In this document: positions 48,050-60,729 of the stretch, piece after piece
How positions within the stretch are numbered: the stretch's first letter is position 1
Layout: each line of letters begins with the position of its first letter
Origin: Malachius bipustulatus
Lineage: Eukaryota; Arthropoda; Insecta; Coleoptera; Melyridae
Length of the DNA stretch: 64,000 nucleotides
Direction: 5' to 3'
Assembly (NCBI GenBank): GCA_910589415.1
Contig: OU342634.1
Coordinates: forward strand, 22,813,144-22,877,143
Notes under the pieces: model-generated
Databases searched by the model: none
What the model was told of the DNA's origin: nothing
What the model saw: the letters and a program-made list of their open reading frames with translations, nothing else
Program-made: the position numbers and the translations under genes

Positions 48050-49255
48050 CAAAAATGAAAATTTACAAAAATGCTCCTATATTGCATTTTTAGATTATCT
48101 CAGAAGAAAAAATAAGAGAAGTTTTTGAGTTATGAACAAATGAAAATGTCAATCTTCGAAGGTCTGTATACAACAACGCACTGTACAACTGAAACGGCTC
48201 AAGATATACAGGTGATCCCGAAATGGCGGACACGGACAGCACCACAGCATCTATTGTGGATTAAAGATTCTAAGTTTTATTTACTGTTTTCTCCAGTATG
48301 GCTCCCTTAAGAAGATATGACCACTTTTGTAGAAAATAAAGTCACAACACTGCACTGGATATTCTTCTTCAGGGAAAAAAATAATGTGTGGATCTACAAT
48401 ACCCAGATAGATGTTACCATAGAAACATATGAAATGAAAGCGCAACAAAGCTTAAAACAACAATCGTTGCGCAGATACAATTCGATAATATTATTCAAAA
48501 TCTCGAATTCGAACAATGATGCCACATTGAAAAATTTTGTTGAACACAGAGAATAGGTAAACTTTGAATGCCTATAATTCCGTTCCCGATAATAAAAAAA
48601 AATAAAAAGCAAACACTATCGTAATAATTATGTCAAATCATGTGCTTTGCCAGTGGAGGTTGTTTAAATTTGACTGTCATTTGGATTTAAATTTTAGAAA
48701 AAGGACACCTATATATCGGTAACGGAGCCGTGAAACCCATTTTTGTTTTAAATTTACAGTATTTCTGAACATCCTCTACAACACCCTGTATTCCGTGTCC
48801 GCCATTTCGGGATCACCTGTATTATAGAGAAAAACGGCTTACATGTCCCAAACTTAACTTTTGATGTATTATCCTGTGATGTAGATGAAAATAAATGTTT
48901 ATACGGATGATAAAAAATCTCAAAAAATGTGAGATTTCTCAGCGCGTCGCCAAATTGATATAAAAAAAAAACAGAAAAAGTACAAATGTTTCTATACCAT
49001 AACAATCAAAAGTTAAGCTGGCGACATATACGCCGTTTCCGTTGTACACTGCCATCAACTTCGAAAATTGCGATTTTCACTTGCTTATAATTCAAAAACT
49101 ACTCAATCTAAACACCAACCGTAAACACCATTCTTATTTTTTCTTCTCAGACAATCTAAAAATGCAATAACATAGGAACATGTCATTCAAAAAAACCGTC
49201 ACTTTGATATATTTCATAATGTTTGGGACACTCTGTATTATGAATATAATAATTT
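48050..49255. mobile_element. Family-C foldback interrupted by another foldback
   Basis: The left part (about 48050-48206) and right part (about 48822-49255) are inverse of each other over segments such as GCATTTTTAGATT and, inverted, AATCTAAAAATGC, and match family C elsewhere in the window. The element at 48207-48821 splits it. Its right half retains AAAACGGCTTACATGTCCC, which is the uninterrupted form of the insertion site of the foldback at 23859-24927. Outer ends approximate. Confidence 0.65.
48207..48821. mobile_element. DNA element with 31-bp perfect terminal repeats
   Basis: Ends TACAGGTGATCCCGAAATGG and the inverse, identical over about 31 bp. TA precedes the left end; the right flank is TT, so the duplication is imperfect or mutated. 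The interior is AT-rich with short frames on both strands and no transposase. Another ACACCCTGTA stands at 48780-48790, near the right end, perhaps from an older insertion. Confidence 0.75.
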
Positions 49256-50879
49256 TAAAATGTTCCTCTAACGGGCCTGTATCATTTTCAAAAACAGAAT
49301 TTTCTTAAAATCAAGGCACATCATGGCCATAATCGTCCGTCTAGTTTATCGTGAATAATCCGATCGATCATACTTTCAACTGGCTCATTATTGGGATCTC
49401 CTAAACATAGGAGATATAGAGTCGGTTAAATTAGAGAAAAGTAGGATTCTGAAAAAAAAATTGATTACTTCAGTTGTTGCTGAAATATCCTGAAAAAAAC
49501 TGAAATATCAAAATTTCTTATTTTCCCATATGAAAATTAACTAATTATTTTTTGTAGGTTAACAAAAGTCATCAAAGGCTATCCATTTGACATTACAAAA
49601 AAAAATTTTCGCTTGGATTCTTGACAAAAAAAAATTGATCTATTTATTTAAAAATATATCATTTTAAAGATTGGGCATTACCGCGAAGGCACTTACCTAC
49701 TGTAGATACATAATTTTTGCATCGCCCGTAATTTTAGGTAATTTTTACTGATTCATATACAATCAATTTTATCGCTGATGCAGCATATCGCATCACAATG
49801 TTTTCCAGTCCATTTCATGTTTAATTTTTCGCAAACTATTAATTATTAATAACTCAAATTCCCAAATTATTATTATTACTTGTAGTATAGTAGAGGAGCT
49901 TAAGCCTACCCAGCACCTCGATTTTCGTCACAGTAGAGAGAGATCGTTAATTTCTTTCTGATATTTTGTCCCTATTCTATGCAATCGGACTCTCATTTCT
50001 TAGCTTCTCAAAGCAGGTAGAACATCTTCCACATATAGCTCATTGAATGGAAGGTTTGAAATGTATGTCATATTCTTCAATATATTCGTATTACTTTGAA
50101 GTTTCTATCAAATGTCAATTACCAAGGTTTTAGATGTAAGAAAAAAGTTAAAGAGTCACTCCTAGGCTTTTCAACATGATATTTCTATAGACCGATTGAG
50201 TTGTCAGAGCTATTGAAATAGATGATCAAATTCATAATGGGGTAGGTACATCTTTGCTATTCCAAGCCATATCAATTCTATGCTAACGAAACTTCAAACG
50301 TTGTGAAGAGCAAGTAGTAATGAATTACATAATTATGCTATGCTACCGCTACCATGGCAGCAGATTATGTACACCTATTTTTATGTTGTAGTATTATGTA
50401 GTCATCTTATGATTTCTTGTAAGCGTTTGGATCATAGCTACTCTAGATTGGTTTCAGAAAACCCGAAAGCATTATGCTATACATAAACATAATTTCCCAA
50501 AAAGTATAATTAAAATTATAATAATCATCATGACACCCGAGAATGTCAATGTAACCTGATATTCTACCATTCGTAAGTTCCACTTCCCTGATTGATCATT
50601 CTTCATTTTTCTGATATAACAAGTGATGGCAGCTCAACACCGCGCACTTCACTCCTAATAAGTTTATGAGCTGTTTCACAGAATTGTATACACATGATCA
50701 AATTCATAAAGAAATCAGGATGACACTTACCTATGTCTTGTTAAATTGTACTTTTGTCAAATCTTCACAACAAAAATGTCATCGTGAGTTCTTTGTTACT
50801 ATGGACAAGGGTTAATAGTGTCAAACAACACATTACAAAAAACTATACCGATACATGTCGATTTATAAATAAATTTATG
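49256..50879. other. No recognisable gene (49256-50879)
   Basis: AT-rich, no frame of note, no clear repeats with ends. Confidence 0.4.
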
Positions 50880-51355
50880 TTCTATTGACGTAATAAAATG
50901 ACGTGGTCAATTTAATTTTTTTTCTACTTCTCTGAAAAAATCCAGTACGAATTATTTTTACAGTTGCAGATTAAATTGAGTAGGTTATGAGTTATAAACA
51001 AAAATGAAAATAGTAATTTTCTATTTTTAAAGCAGTGTACATAAAATATCAGGAAACTGCTCATGCACATGTTCATATTTTACCTTTTTATGTACTACCT
51101 TATGATGTAGTTGAAATTTTTATAGAGGGTAATGTGATGTGATAATTTTCATCACCCTGTATAAAAATTTCAAGTAGTATACTGTGAGATGATACTTTAA
51201 AAGTTAGGAACTTGTAAACCGTTTTCCGATATTTGGAACAGTTTCCAGTGTAGTGCTTTCAACATGAAAAAGTGCGATTTTCTTTTGCTAATAACTGCTC
51301 ATTATCACCTACTCCATTTAAACTAAAACTGTAAAAACCATTCTCACAGGATTTA

Positions 51356-53498
51356 TACAGGGTGTTAAGAAAATGACGGATAAACTCTTCAGTACATTGT
51401 AGGGGACACTCAGTTAAGTACGGGAAAAATAATTTAAAAAATTCCAGAGCTACATTTTAAGATATAAGCAAAATATTGAACAATAAATTTGGCAACGTTT
51501 AACACAATAACAGTTGCTATTTGGTAATTTCGTCTAATTTCTAACAATGTAGGTAGTCAAGGTATCAAAACCGTTGTTGCCAAATGCTTTTTTTTTCAGC
51601 ATCTTAGAAAAGAAAAAAAATCTTATTAAATTTTCCAAGCCAGTACTACATCTTGTGACGACAACCCCGAATATCCGGGAAACTGGCCGGAATCGGACGG
51701 ATTGCTCGGGCGCCAGATTTTTATAAAAGGGTTTACTCCCTTGGGGAAATGACTCACCAATTCGTTTTCCCACTGACCTGGGTTATCGCACAATTAATAC
51801 GTTGGTCGTATCCTTGTCCAGGGTAACTCAATGGAGAAGACGGAAACTGCCAGGGGTCAGACGAGGTTATCACCAAAACTATACGGACGCAGAGGGGCGG
51901 TCTTTAGGCGCTCCTTGCGGCTTACGTGGCACTCCCGTTGAGTCAAGTTGTCTGGTGAGCAGCTTGAGGGTCACGGTCGGTAGAGATATCGAATGAAGGG
52001 CAGGACGTGAGTTCAAATTAAATTTTATTATACAGAAAAATGCTAATTTACATTTGAAAAAAATAAAAGAAGACTTCTCGGAGCTTAAATAAATGAGTAC
52101 AAATAGCTATGAAGATGACAGCGGTCGTATAACGGTGGGTGCAAAGCAAAGCGGCGGACAGTGAGACGCGACCTACGGGGTGATACCAAATTATCGGATT
52201 TAATGATTCCTATTGATCCCTATTGGGTACGTGCGCGCCTAATGTGTTCCAGAATGGAAAACCGGGTAGGTGCGGTGAGGCCGCGGTGTTGGTGATTTAT
52301 TGTAGGTGTGGAGGAGAGGATCGGCGTGCTGTGTTTAACGAGTACCGGGCCACGCCGCCACCGCAAGATTACCCCCTGTCTCTGCCGGGTCAGCAATCTT
52401 ACGAAAATGACGAAGCCTTTGTTACTCCAGCGGAAGACGGGTACCGATGGGCTGTTAACTAGTACCAGGCCACGCCGCCACCGCGAGATTACCCCCTGTC
52501 TCCGCCGGGTCAGCAATCTCACGACAAGAACGGGGCCTTTGTTACTACAGCGAGGGTTAGGAGCGGGTGCGGTAAGAAGGGATGCTTGCGAAGGGTTGTC
52601 CAAGGTGGCCGTGACACAACCAAATGTGAAAATGAAAATTTTACGGCTGGTATGAAAATCTCACCTACCTTAACACGGAAGCGACGGGGAACTATTCACG
52701 GCTAGGCACTTCGGTTCGGAAATCTCGCACTATCGTTTATATCGGAAATTTAACACTGCTGGTAATGATGCCGGATCGGAATTTTTATACTAGGTACTAC
52801 CTATACTCGGAATAACGCCGGATCGGAATTTCTAACACTGGTCAGGATACTGGATCGGATTCTGCACTAGGTACCTACTCAAACTAACGTCTGATCGGAA
52901 TTAATTTTCATTCAAAAATTTCGCTCATTTTATACGGTTGTCGTATCTCCTAAACCAATTATCTACCGTTTTTCAGGCAGGCCACGCGGAGCATAAAAAA
53001 GGTTTATTTCGTTTTTGTCCCCGGTGATAGTGCTGGTATCAGCGATGTGGCTTCCGAAATTGTAGTCAACTGCCTCGATTCAGCTCGTTTAAAATACGGC
53101 CTGTTCATAAAAAAACTGATAAATGAGTTGAGAAATTAATAATTAACATGATTTTATTGTGGATGAAATGCATGAAACGATCTTGGTGATTTTTGGAATA
53201 AATGGAACCCATTATTTGAGGCAGCTGACTACCAAAAATGAAGTCGAAAATTCACGACTTCATTACAATCTTAAGCAATCTTTTTAATTGATAACGATTA
53301 AAGTACCCTTTTTTATATCTGTAAAATCATTTAGTTTTTGCAAATACTGAAAAACAAAGATAGTAAAATGTTAACTTTGGCATTTTTTATCTCACCAAAT
53401 TGAAGACCAGAATTTTTTAAATTATTTTTCCCGTACTCTACTGAGTGTCCCCTACAATCTACTGAAGAGTTTATTCGTCATTTTCTTAACACCCTGTA
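51356..53498. mobile_element. TA-flanked element with about 95-bp inverted ends and a GC-rich insert
   Basis: Left end TACAGGGTGTTAAGAAAATG and right end its inverse; the match continues for about 95 bp with few differences, through GTAGGGGACACTCAGT. Beyond that the two sides are unrelated. TA lies on the left (51354-51355). The middle holds a GC-rich block (51654-53267) that looks like a solo LTR, so the element itself may have been only about 530 bp. Confidence 0.75.
51654..53267 (+). repeat. Candidate solo LTR
   Basis: A block GC-richer than its surroundings starts TGTGACGACAACC and ends GACTTCATTACA, giving TGT...ACA ends, and ATCT stands on both sides (51650-51653 and 53268-53271). TATAAAA at about 51720 and AATAAA near 52089 fit a plus-strand LTR. 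Just inside the right end is a hairpin, GAAGTCG with CGACTTC. A 124-bp tandem duplication lies at about 52340-52560, and GGATCGGAATT motifs recur at about 52770-52910. Two overlapping frames (127 and 115 codons) cross the duplication and have no domain. A 4-bp match alone could be chance, so the boundaries are tentative. Confidence 0.5.
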
Positions 53499-54044
53499 TA
53501 CAGGGTGTTAGTTAAGTACGGGGCCAAACTCCAAGGGGTGCTTCTTTGAGTGATTTTAAGAAGAAAAGTTCAAATAAACATGGGTCCGAAAATGCATATT
53601 TTTCAAGATACAGGGTGTCAAACTTAAAAAAAAAATTCGAATGTTCGTGAATATCTCTAAACTCTTTCAATCAATTTTGTAGAAATTTGGCAGTTCTGTT
53701 TGTAATAACAAGAGGATAATTTAGCCCCAATTAGATTAAAATTATTAATTCCAGTGGCGTCCCGGAAGACAGTCTAACTAATATTTTTGATTAAAAAATT
53801 GGGCGCCACTGCCCTTTTTGAATTTGTATTTTTTTCGAAATAAGCAACTAGAAATACAACTATTTTATCTTTTGAGTTTTTTTCATATCTTGCTTTGTTT
53901 TCGAGAAAAAAAAATAAAAGTTTGACACCCTGTATCTTGAAAAATATGCATTTTCGGACCCATGTTTATTTGAACTTTTCTTCTTAAAATCACTCAAGGA
54001 AGCACCCCTTGGAGTTTGGCCCCGTACTTAACTAACACCCTGTA
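53499..54044. mobile_element. DNA element with about 107-bp terminal repeats
   Basis: Begins TACAGGGTGTTAGTTAAG directly against the end of the previous element and ends with the inverse, CTTAACTAACACCCTGTA. The arms match over about 107 bp, include GGGTCCGAAAATGCATATTT, and end in an inner GATACAGGGTGTCAAAC pair. The centre contains GGGCGCCACTGCCC and is unrelated between sides. TA follows the right end. Non-coding. Confidence 0.8.
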
Positions 54045-54110
54045 TAGTATATCCAAGAAAATACAATAAAATATAGGATGTTCTATTAAAAAAATAGACA
54101 ATGTCGTCAT

Positions 54111-55460
54111 AATTGAGCCCAGGAATTATAAAAAAAAAATGTTACGTGTCAATAGAACATACATTTAATTTAAAAACCGAACTATTTCGTTTTTTTTTCT
54201 GCAGCTATTAACCGAGAAAATTAATTTATTCGTTACATATGACTCATCCTGTATGTACTCATAATTATTATTCATTTACCTATGCTTTCTCAATATACTT
54301 AATTCTACATATTAGCCATCCGTAGAATTAATTTTTTTTTTAATTAATTAAATACTTTTAGCGATAATCTGTCACTTGACTAGGGAGGGTTAAAAGCTAA
54401 ATAGTCACGACCTCATGAATGCTTTTAACAAGAAATTAATTAACTAACCTTCTGTCGACTTTTTGTCGATTTCATAAAAAATTTATCAAAAATTGATACT
54501 AACTTGTTTGTACCTTTTTATACAGATCTAAAAAGCCTTCCAGCAGATTCAACCTTGTAGAGGAGTAAAACTGATTATTCTCTCAAATTCGCCTAAAAAA
54601 TCATGATAAATCTCTAATTTAGTAGTCTTTTTTACAGATCTACCACCGTACTCAGGATGTTCTACTGTAAGTGACGCGCTTAAAATTGCCCCAAAAATCT
54701 CTTCCATCTTTTGTTCTTTCGTTGTTTTTCGATTAAAGTTTTGAAAAATCTCAGCAATATTTGATTTAGTGCCCTGTTTTCCGAGTCAATGCAGATGTTG
54801 AGACTTGAGAGGACTTTAGAATAAGAAGGAAGTTGTTTACGAGACGATTCCAACTTAGATGCACTTCCGTTAACATTTCAAGTTCCTCTTTCTCACTAAG
54901 AATTCTACTCTACAGCTCCGTTCTTTTTCAATAAATAAATGACGGTCTTATTTAGAGGGTCACAGCTACATTTTAGAATTTGACATTTAAATTCGAATTT
55001 TATTTACGGAGAATTTGACTCTTCCTGCAATGCAGTTCCCTTCTTTCTCAAAAGAATGAGGCTAGGAAGCGCTTTTTACTTTTCCTTAGTCCAAAACCTT
55101 TTGAGGAAAAGGAATCTCTTTTGAGGGAAGGGAGAAAAACAGACAGACGTTTCTCTCCCTGTTAAAGGTGATTTTCTGGACTGATGGATTACGACTGGAA
55201 ATTAGACTGAAATTTAACGCATTTATAAAAAGTACTTAGTCATAAAATTAGCTAATGCCCATATGTTTCAAATTTCAATAGTCAGAGTTTAAAAAGTAAT
55301 TTTTTCGGTAATCCTGGATATTTTTTTAATTCAGATACAAGAGTTTGAAAAACCTATTTTGTAAATGATACTTCAACCTGTATCTCAGTTAAAAACATTT
55401 AAAAAAAAAAATGTTTTTCTAATTTTTACATTTTCACATACCACACGCCCTGTTATTAAA
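54111..55460. other. No recognisable gene (54111-55460)
   Basis: AT-rich, no frame with a domain and no terminal repeats seen. Confidence 0.4.
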
Positions 55461-55640
55461 GCTTAAAGCACAGCGGCTTAGCAGGCTGACTGTCAACCGG
55501 CTTTGAATCCCAGTTTGGCCATGGTTGTTGTGTTCTATAAAAGATAATTATTAACCAAAAAAATCTAAATCCCAAACAATGAATCCCAAACAATGAATAA
55601 AAAAACCTTAAAATAAAGGAAATGTCAATAAAAAATTATC
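55461..55640 (+). repeat. tRNA-derived SINE-like copy 1
   Basis: GGCTTAGCAGG (55475-55485) resembles a pol III box A and GCTTTGAATCC (55500-55510) a box B, followed by a TGTGTTCTATAA body shared with 62140-62225 and a tail with a repeated AATCCCAAACAATGAAT. Box spacing is shorter than in a real tRNA, so it is not a tRNA gene. Confidence 0.45.
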
Positions 55641-55768
55641 CAATAAATGACCGATGTTTCCTTTAAAAACAAACACAGTGATCCTTTTAAAACCTTTTAG
55701 GCGGAAAGATCCAAAATATTTGATTGTCTGATTTTATTGTTTGAGATGCAAGTATTTTTTCTTATAAG

Positions 55769-56052
55769 TACCGAGTGTTTGGTAAGTGGACAGTCAAAAT
55801 GAATCGTCATCTATACAATTATGATGTAAACATAGTACTTATTATGCAAACATAAAAGAGAGAATAACTTTTTCCAAGATCTGCGGCCCCGTTTAGGAAA
55901 TATCTTCAAAAATATAAAAAATAAGTCTGCAATAAAAACATGTTTTATTCAGTAACTGAACAAAAATTTTGGAAATATTTCCTAAACGAGGCTTGACCTT
56001 GAAAAAAGTTATTATGTTCGATTTTGGCTCTCCAGTTACCAAACACCCTGTA
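55769..56052. mobile_element. Short foldback/MITE, 284 bp
   Basis: The inverse of the right end (TACAGGGTGTTTGGTAACTGG) matches the left end TACCGAGTGTTTGGTAAGTGG; arms continue, diverged, through CGTTTAGGAAATAT. No coding frame. Confidence 0.65.
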
Positions 56053-58506
56053 TTAAATTAAAATTTTATTATTATCGTTACTTTGGCAGGTGTAACGTAC
56101 CAAAAGACCGATTTTTCTTAAAGTGATCTTAAATTTTATAGGCGATTATTTTTTATTTAACATAAAACAGCATTTGATCGCAAAAAAGGTCACAAGAGCT
56201 TATTTTTTAAATTAATAATTGAGCATTTAATGCATGCATACTAGAACTACTGAATGATGGGCCCTTTCTTTAGTTTTGAATATAAAGAATGAAATCAATA
56301 TATTAACCAAATGGCACGCTTCTACCTATCACTTTGCGGTCAAACTCCTACCAAATCATCGATTATTATTAGAAATAATTTCTATAAGTATCCGCTAACA
56401 GCATATCCGTTCACAGGTGTTCAATAGCTTAGGATATGAAAGTTAATTATTCTACCCTCTCGAAAATAACATACAACAGCTGCAAGACGAATTAGGGGCG
56501 GCCCAAACCGATCCCTGTGCAACCTTTGGCACATATGGGCTATGTGTAATAACTATTATAATAGACATTATCTAAATTATAAAAGGGTAGACGCTGTATA
56601 GTAGACTATAGTAGTTGCTGTGGAAAAAATTGAAAATTACATCCTATAGCCCGCTAGCTTATCAAATAATTACCGTTGTATATCATTATTATCTGGATAT
56701 AAAATGTTATGCATCACTAAAATGAACGGCGGTGTATGCGATCAACCTTGTAGGTTGCTGGGGTGTGAAAATGTTACACTTGGAATGTTTCCTGAAGTAA
56801 ATTATTAACTTGATCGATTAATTTTTTATTAAGTTACTTATAGCCTGTTCTAAATGAAACGATTTTCTGTGATGATAAAAAAGGTGTGGCGATTTTAGAA
56901 ACAAAAATTTCAAAGAAATTATGACGATAAATGATAATTATATTGATTTTATGTTGAAGTTATAATGCACCGACACCAGCGTTCAAAGTAGACGTTTATT
57001 TAGTGGATACTAAAAGGAAATAGAGTATGTACTCGCTAACTAACATAAGACATACCCACTTTAATGTAAAAGTAGCCATATTCATGAAGATCTGCGAGTA
57101 GGATATTCAGAAAAGGGTAGCCCATTTACACGTGGCTACTCCATATATCATCCCGTATCACTCCTTCTTTTTTCTAACCCTGTCTATTAAGCTTTCCAGC
57201 CCATATTTCCACTTTCTCGTGGAGCGTGACTTTCTCCACTCTGCGAGTGCAAAATTCGTTTTGTTTTATTCTCATATGTACTTTCCAGTTTACTTCAACT
57301 CTGTTAATTCCCTCGAAAAAACTATAAGGAATACGGTTTTTATATTTCGATAAGAATCGTAATAATTGGAATGGAAATATTCAAGTACCTATTTTCGTAA
57401 TAGGAAATTTCCCTATCAAAATATGACCGATTTCATGTTTAGTCGATCCCAAATCAATTCTTTTCGGTCTATTGGATATGGATAATCACTCTTGATTTAA
57501 GCAGAAAGCCAGTACAATATGATGCAATACATTCAGTGAAAATGCCCACGAAACAATTCCAACAAAAAGCCCGAATCGGGTTGAATTCAATGGTTGGAAT
57601 CCTGATCTATATTAGTGATAATAGCTATCAATTTGGCTTATAAAGAGAAATGGACTCATGAATGCCTGCACGGATCAACTCAATCCATAGAGCGGCCCAC
57701 TGTCGACTCAATTAACCCCTAATTTATTATTCAGAACGGCAAAGCAGGATTATAATAAAATGTATATCACATCAGGCAAATTGTGTTTGTTATCTATTTT
57801 GTCAATAAATTCCAGGGCGATATTTTTAGGTGACTTATACGATTAATTGGTCGTAGAGGTATTTATCTGAATAATCCATTATTTATATCAAAATTAGCAG
57901 AAAAATTACGTGCTTGCTTACTAGAAAAATCATACATATTTCCTCTTTGTATTAATATGACAGATTCTGTTGTTGTAAATCATTTACTCTGTAAATTACT
58001 CGCATAATCAGCATCTTTATAATCACTCTAAGTTAAACCATTACACATAACACCAGGTTTATCTCATTTCTATCATTATCAGGAACTTCCTCAGATATTT
58101 CGTCTCATTTGGCCGAATAAGTATACTTATTTACTGGTTGGTATATAAGAACGTCAAAGAAATGTATCAATTAAACGAATTAAAAAAATGATTACCTACT
58201 TAAAATACTTACATCTGGAATAAAGCTGAGCTGTTAAATGCGAAATATTGATCTGCTTCCGGAGCTGTTGATTTTTTGAGCATATAGCCAAGCCACAGAA
58301 ATCAAAACAGAACTCAGATTTAGATATATTATTAAAATCCACAACTGGGTGTACCTACTTATCTGTTATTACAATTTCTCGAACTGTGTGTTCTGAAAAA
58401 GTGCCAGGATAGATCGGAATTCAACTGCTTTTAGAAAATAAGATATTACAGTTATGTATTCATTTAAAAGTTGGTCCATTTCGTTACGAAAAAATAAAAT
58501 TATATA
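56053..58506. other. No recognisable gene (56053-58506)
   Basis: AT-rich DNA with short frames only. The stretch at about 57700-57870 is slightly less AT-rich. Nothing can be assigned. Confidence 0.4.
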
Positions 58507-58857
58507 TTTCAAATATACTTCATTTCAAAACTTTCCACCCTAATAATTTTTGTTAAGATTCAAATTTCGTTTTAAAAAACAACGCGTCTGTTTAGATTTC
58601 AAGGGGGAACCTCCAACCTACTTTGGAATTTCCAATGACACTTTCTACTGCAATTTCCTTTAAATTGACGTATCACAAGGTAGAGGTGCCATTTGAAATG
58701 TGGTTGGGGGCAAAAAGTGAAACAAAAAATTCATCAGATACCCATTTTTGAGCTTCCCCCTTGCGATGCAAACAGCCTATCTTTTGTTTTTCAAAACATA
58801 ATTTGAATTTTATCGGAAGTTATTAGGGCGGAAAGTTTTGAAATGAACACCATGTAT
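58507..58857. mobile_element. MITE with TTCATTTCAAAACTTTCC ends
   Basis: TTCATTTCAAAACTTTCCACC near the left end and its inverse near 58820-58850 form inverted repeats of about 30 bp, with a CATGGTGTTC variant of the usual terminus on the right. About 350 bp, no coding frame. Exact ends uncertain. Confidence 0.55.
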
Positions 58858-60729
58858 AAATAATTATTGTATTGTAGCCTTCACATCTGAAAATCTCTTC
58901 AAAATAAAAATGCATACTGAAACGCTTCGAGGAGCTATAGTATTTTAACTACTTTTCATGTAAGCATTAGATTTTAGTACTTAAATACAACTTTTTTGTG
59001 TAAAGCCCTAACAGACATTACTTGAGCTCAACCACCAGGTACCTATTTAACTGTTCACCAGATGAACATCATAAATAAATTATGAGCTCGGCATGGAGGT
59101 TTGAGAAGTCGTTTCGGTTAAGCGAAAGGGCCTGTTTAATCCGTAGGTAAAATAATGAATACCTTGCAGTTGTGTTTTGAGTTTACTATTCACAAATGGG
59201 CCATTAGTACGTAATAGTTTATTCACTGCATGCATGGCATGACTGGGAATCCAGACTCTCAGTCGTTTGATATTCTGTTATAGTTGCAATTTTCATTCAT
59301 AGATGCAGCTTGGTGTGTTTTCGTTAGAATAATTTTGTTCTCCATGTACCGCTTTTTTAGTTCATTTGGGTGCGTGTTCTGTGTATTAGTTTGATTTATT
59401 TACTCCTACTTTTATGACATAACATGACCTAATGATATGAAGTATTAGGTATTATGTTGCTATTTGCATACACGAGGAAGTTCGCTGCTAGAAATACAGA
59501 TTTGTAATGTTGTAATGCTTCACTTGATTTATTGTAATTAACAATGTGTTGATTTATTTTAGTTTAAAAAAAATTAGTATCTACCTACTTATTTAATAAA
59601 AATGTATGACTGCTCAGTTCTCTCTGAAATTTCTGCGAGTATTGGTGGCTTAGTTTCGAAGTTTTAATAGGCAATCTCCGTAACTATAAGAAGTACAGGA
59701 AAATGGATCACTCATACTCGACGGCTTTTTGCTAAAAAAACGTCAATGGTGAAAACTAAACTTGGCTATCGTCTTTTGTTTTCGGTTTTTTTTTGCGAAA
59801 ACTTCACTCCTTTACTAATGAAATTGGAAGGGTATATAATTTGCGGTAGGGACTCCGAGACATTCCTGGTAGGTAAAATTTCTGTCAATAGTTTTCCCGA
59901 AACTTACAGTTTTCACCAAGACTTTTTTGTAGGTTTAGTGTGGTTTAGAATATCACGTACCTGGGTCAGTTCCCAGAGTTACAGAACAAGGATTTGTTGG
60001 TTTGAACACTTCTGAAGCACCCGATTTAGTGAAATAAGAGAGAATGATCATCGATACCGATACCGTAGTCAGCCAGATTCTGCAAGCTTGAATGTGATTT
60101 CTTTTATGCATTTACCTGGATAACTGTTACAGATGGCCCTTAGTGGAGTGAGAAACCGAGTATTAAAATGTGTCCAGGAGAGTGGGGTATTTCACTTATC
60201 TCTTGAATGAAATAATTGTTGATTTTATTTGTCTTTTATAAAAATGTCGATAAAGTGAGTGTTTACGTTATTAACGTTCTTGAATGTTTTGACAACTTTC
60301 CTAACATAAGAAAACCACGAGCTGTCAGTTGTAAAGAGTGGGTTAAGGTAAGACGAACCGCTTTGTGTCAGGACCTACTCCAAAAGTGGTTTGTTTTGGA
60401 ACACTCCTTTATCATGTAGGGCTGATTTATTAATTTTCATTGCTTTTTTGGATAAATTGTTTTTATTCTTATTATTTTTAATAACAACGGGGTGTAACAA
60501 AATACGAAAATGGTAAAAATGTTGATGGGAGTTGGGTCAAGAATTTTCCTGATTAATTGAATGTATGGAACTATATATCTCTAGAAAGACCACACGAAGA
60601 TCCAGTGGTAGGAGTTGAAGCCAAATCTCCATACCTACAAAACTACAAATCGATTCAATAATTTCCCGGTAACATGGAAGCATATCCGTAACTATTCATC
60701 TCTCAGTAATTTCCCTCCAGACCTCGACA
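58858..60729. other. No recognisable gene (58858-60729)
   Basis: AT-rich DNA. Frames at 59746-60015 and 60216-60419 have no domain I recognise. Confidence 0.4.

Larger units (their letters stand above)
50880..54110. mobile_element. Family-C copy split by two abutting elements
   Basis: The left part (about 50880-51355) carries the family segments GTTGCAGATTAAATTGAGTA and TCATCACCCTGTATAAAAA; the right part (54045 to about 54110) continues with AAAATACAATAAAATATAGG and a GTTCTATT end. Between them lie the elements at 51356-53498 and 53499-54044. The outer ends are approximate. Confidence 0.55.

Noticed and set aside
52220..52655. 127- and 115-codon overlapping frames
   Set aside because: They sit on opposite strands of a tandem duplication inside the candidate LTR and resemble nothing known.
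55475..55510. tRNA gene
   Set aside because: Box A and box B are too close and no cloverleaf can be drawn; better explained as a SINE-like remnant.
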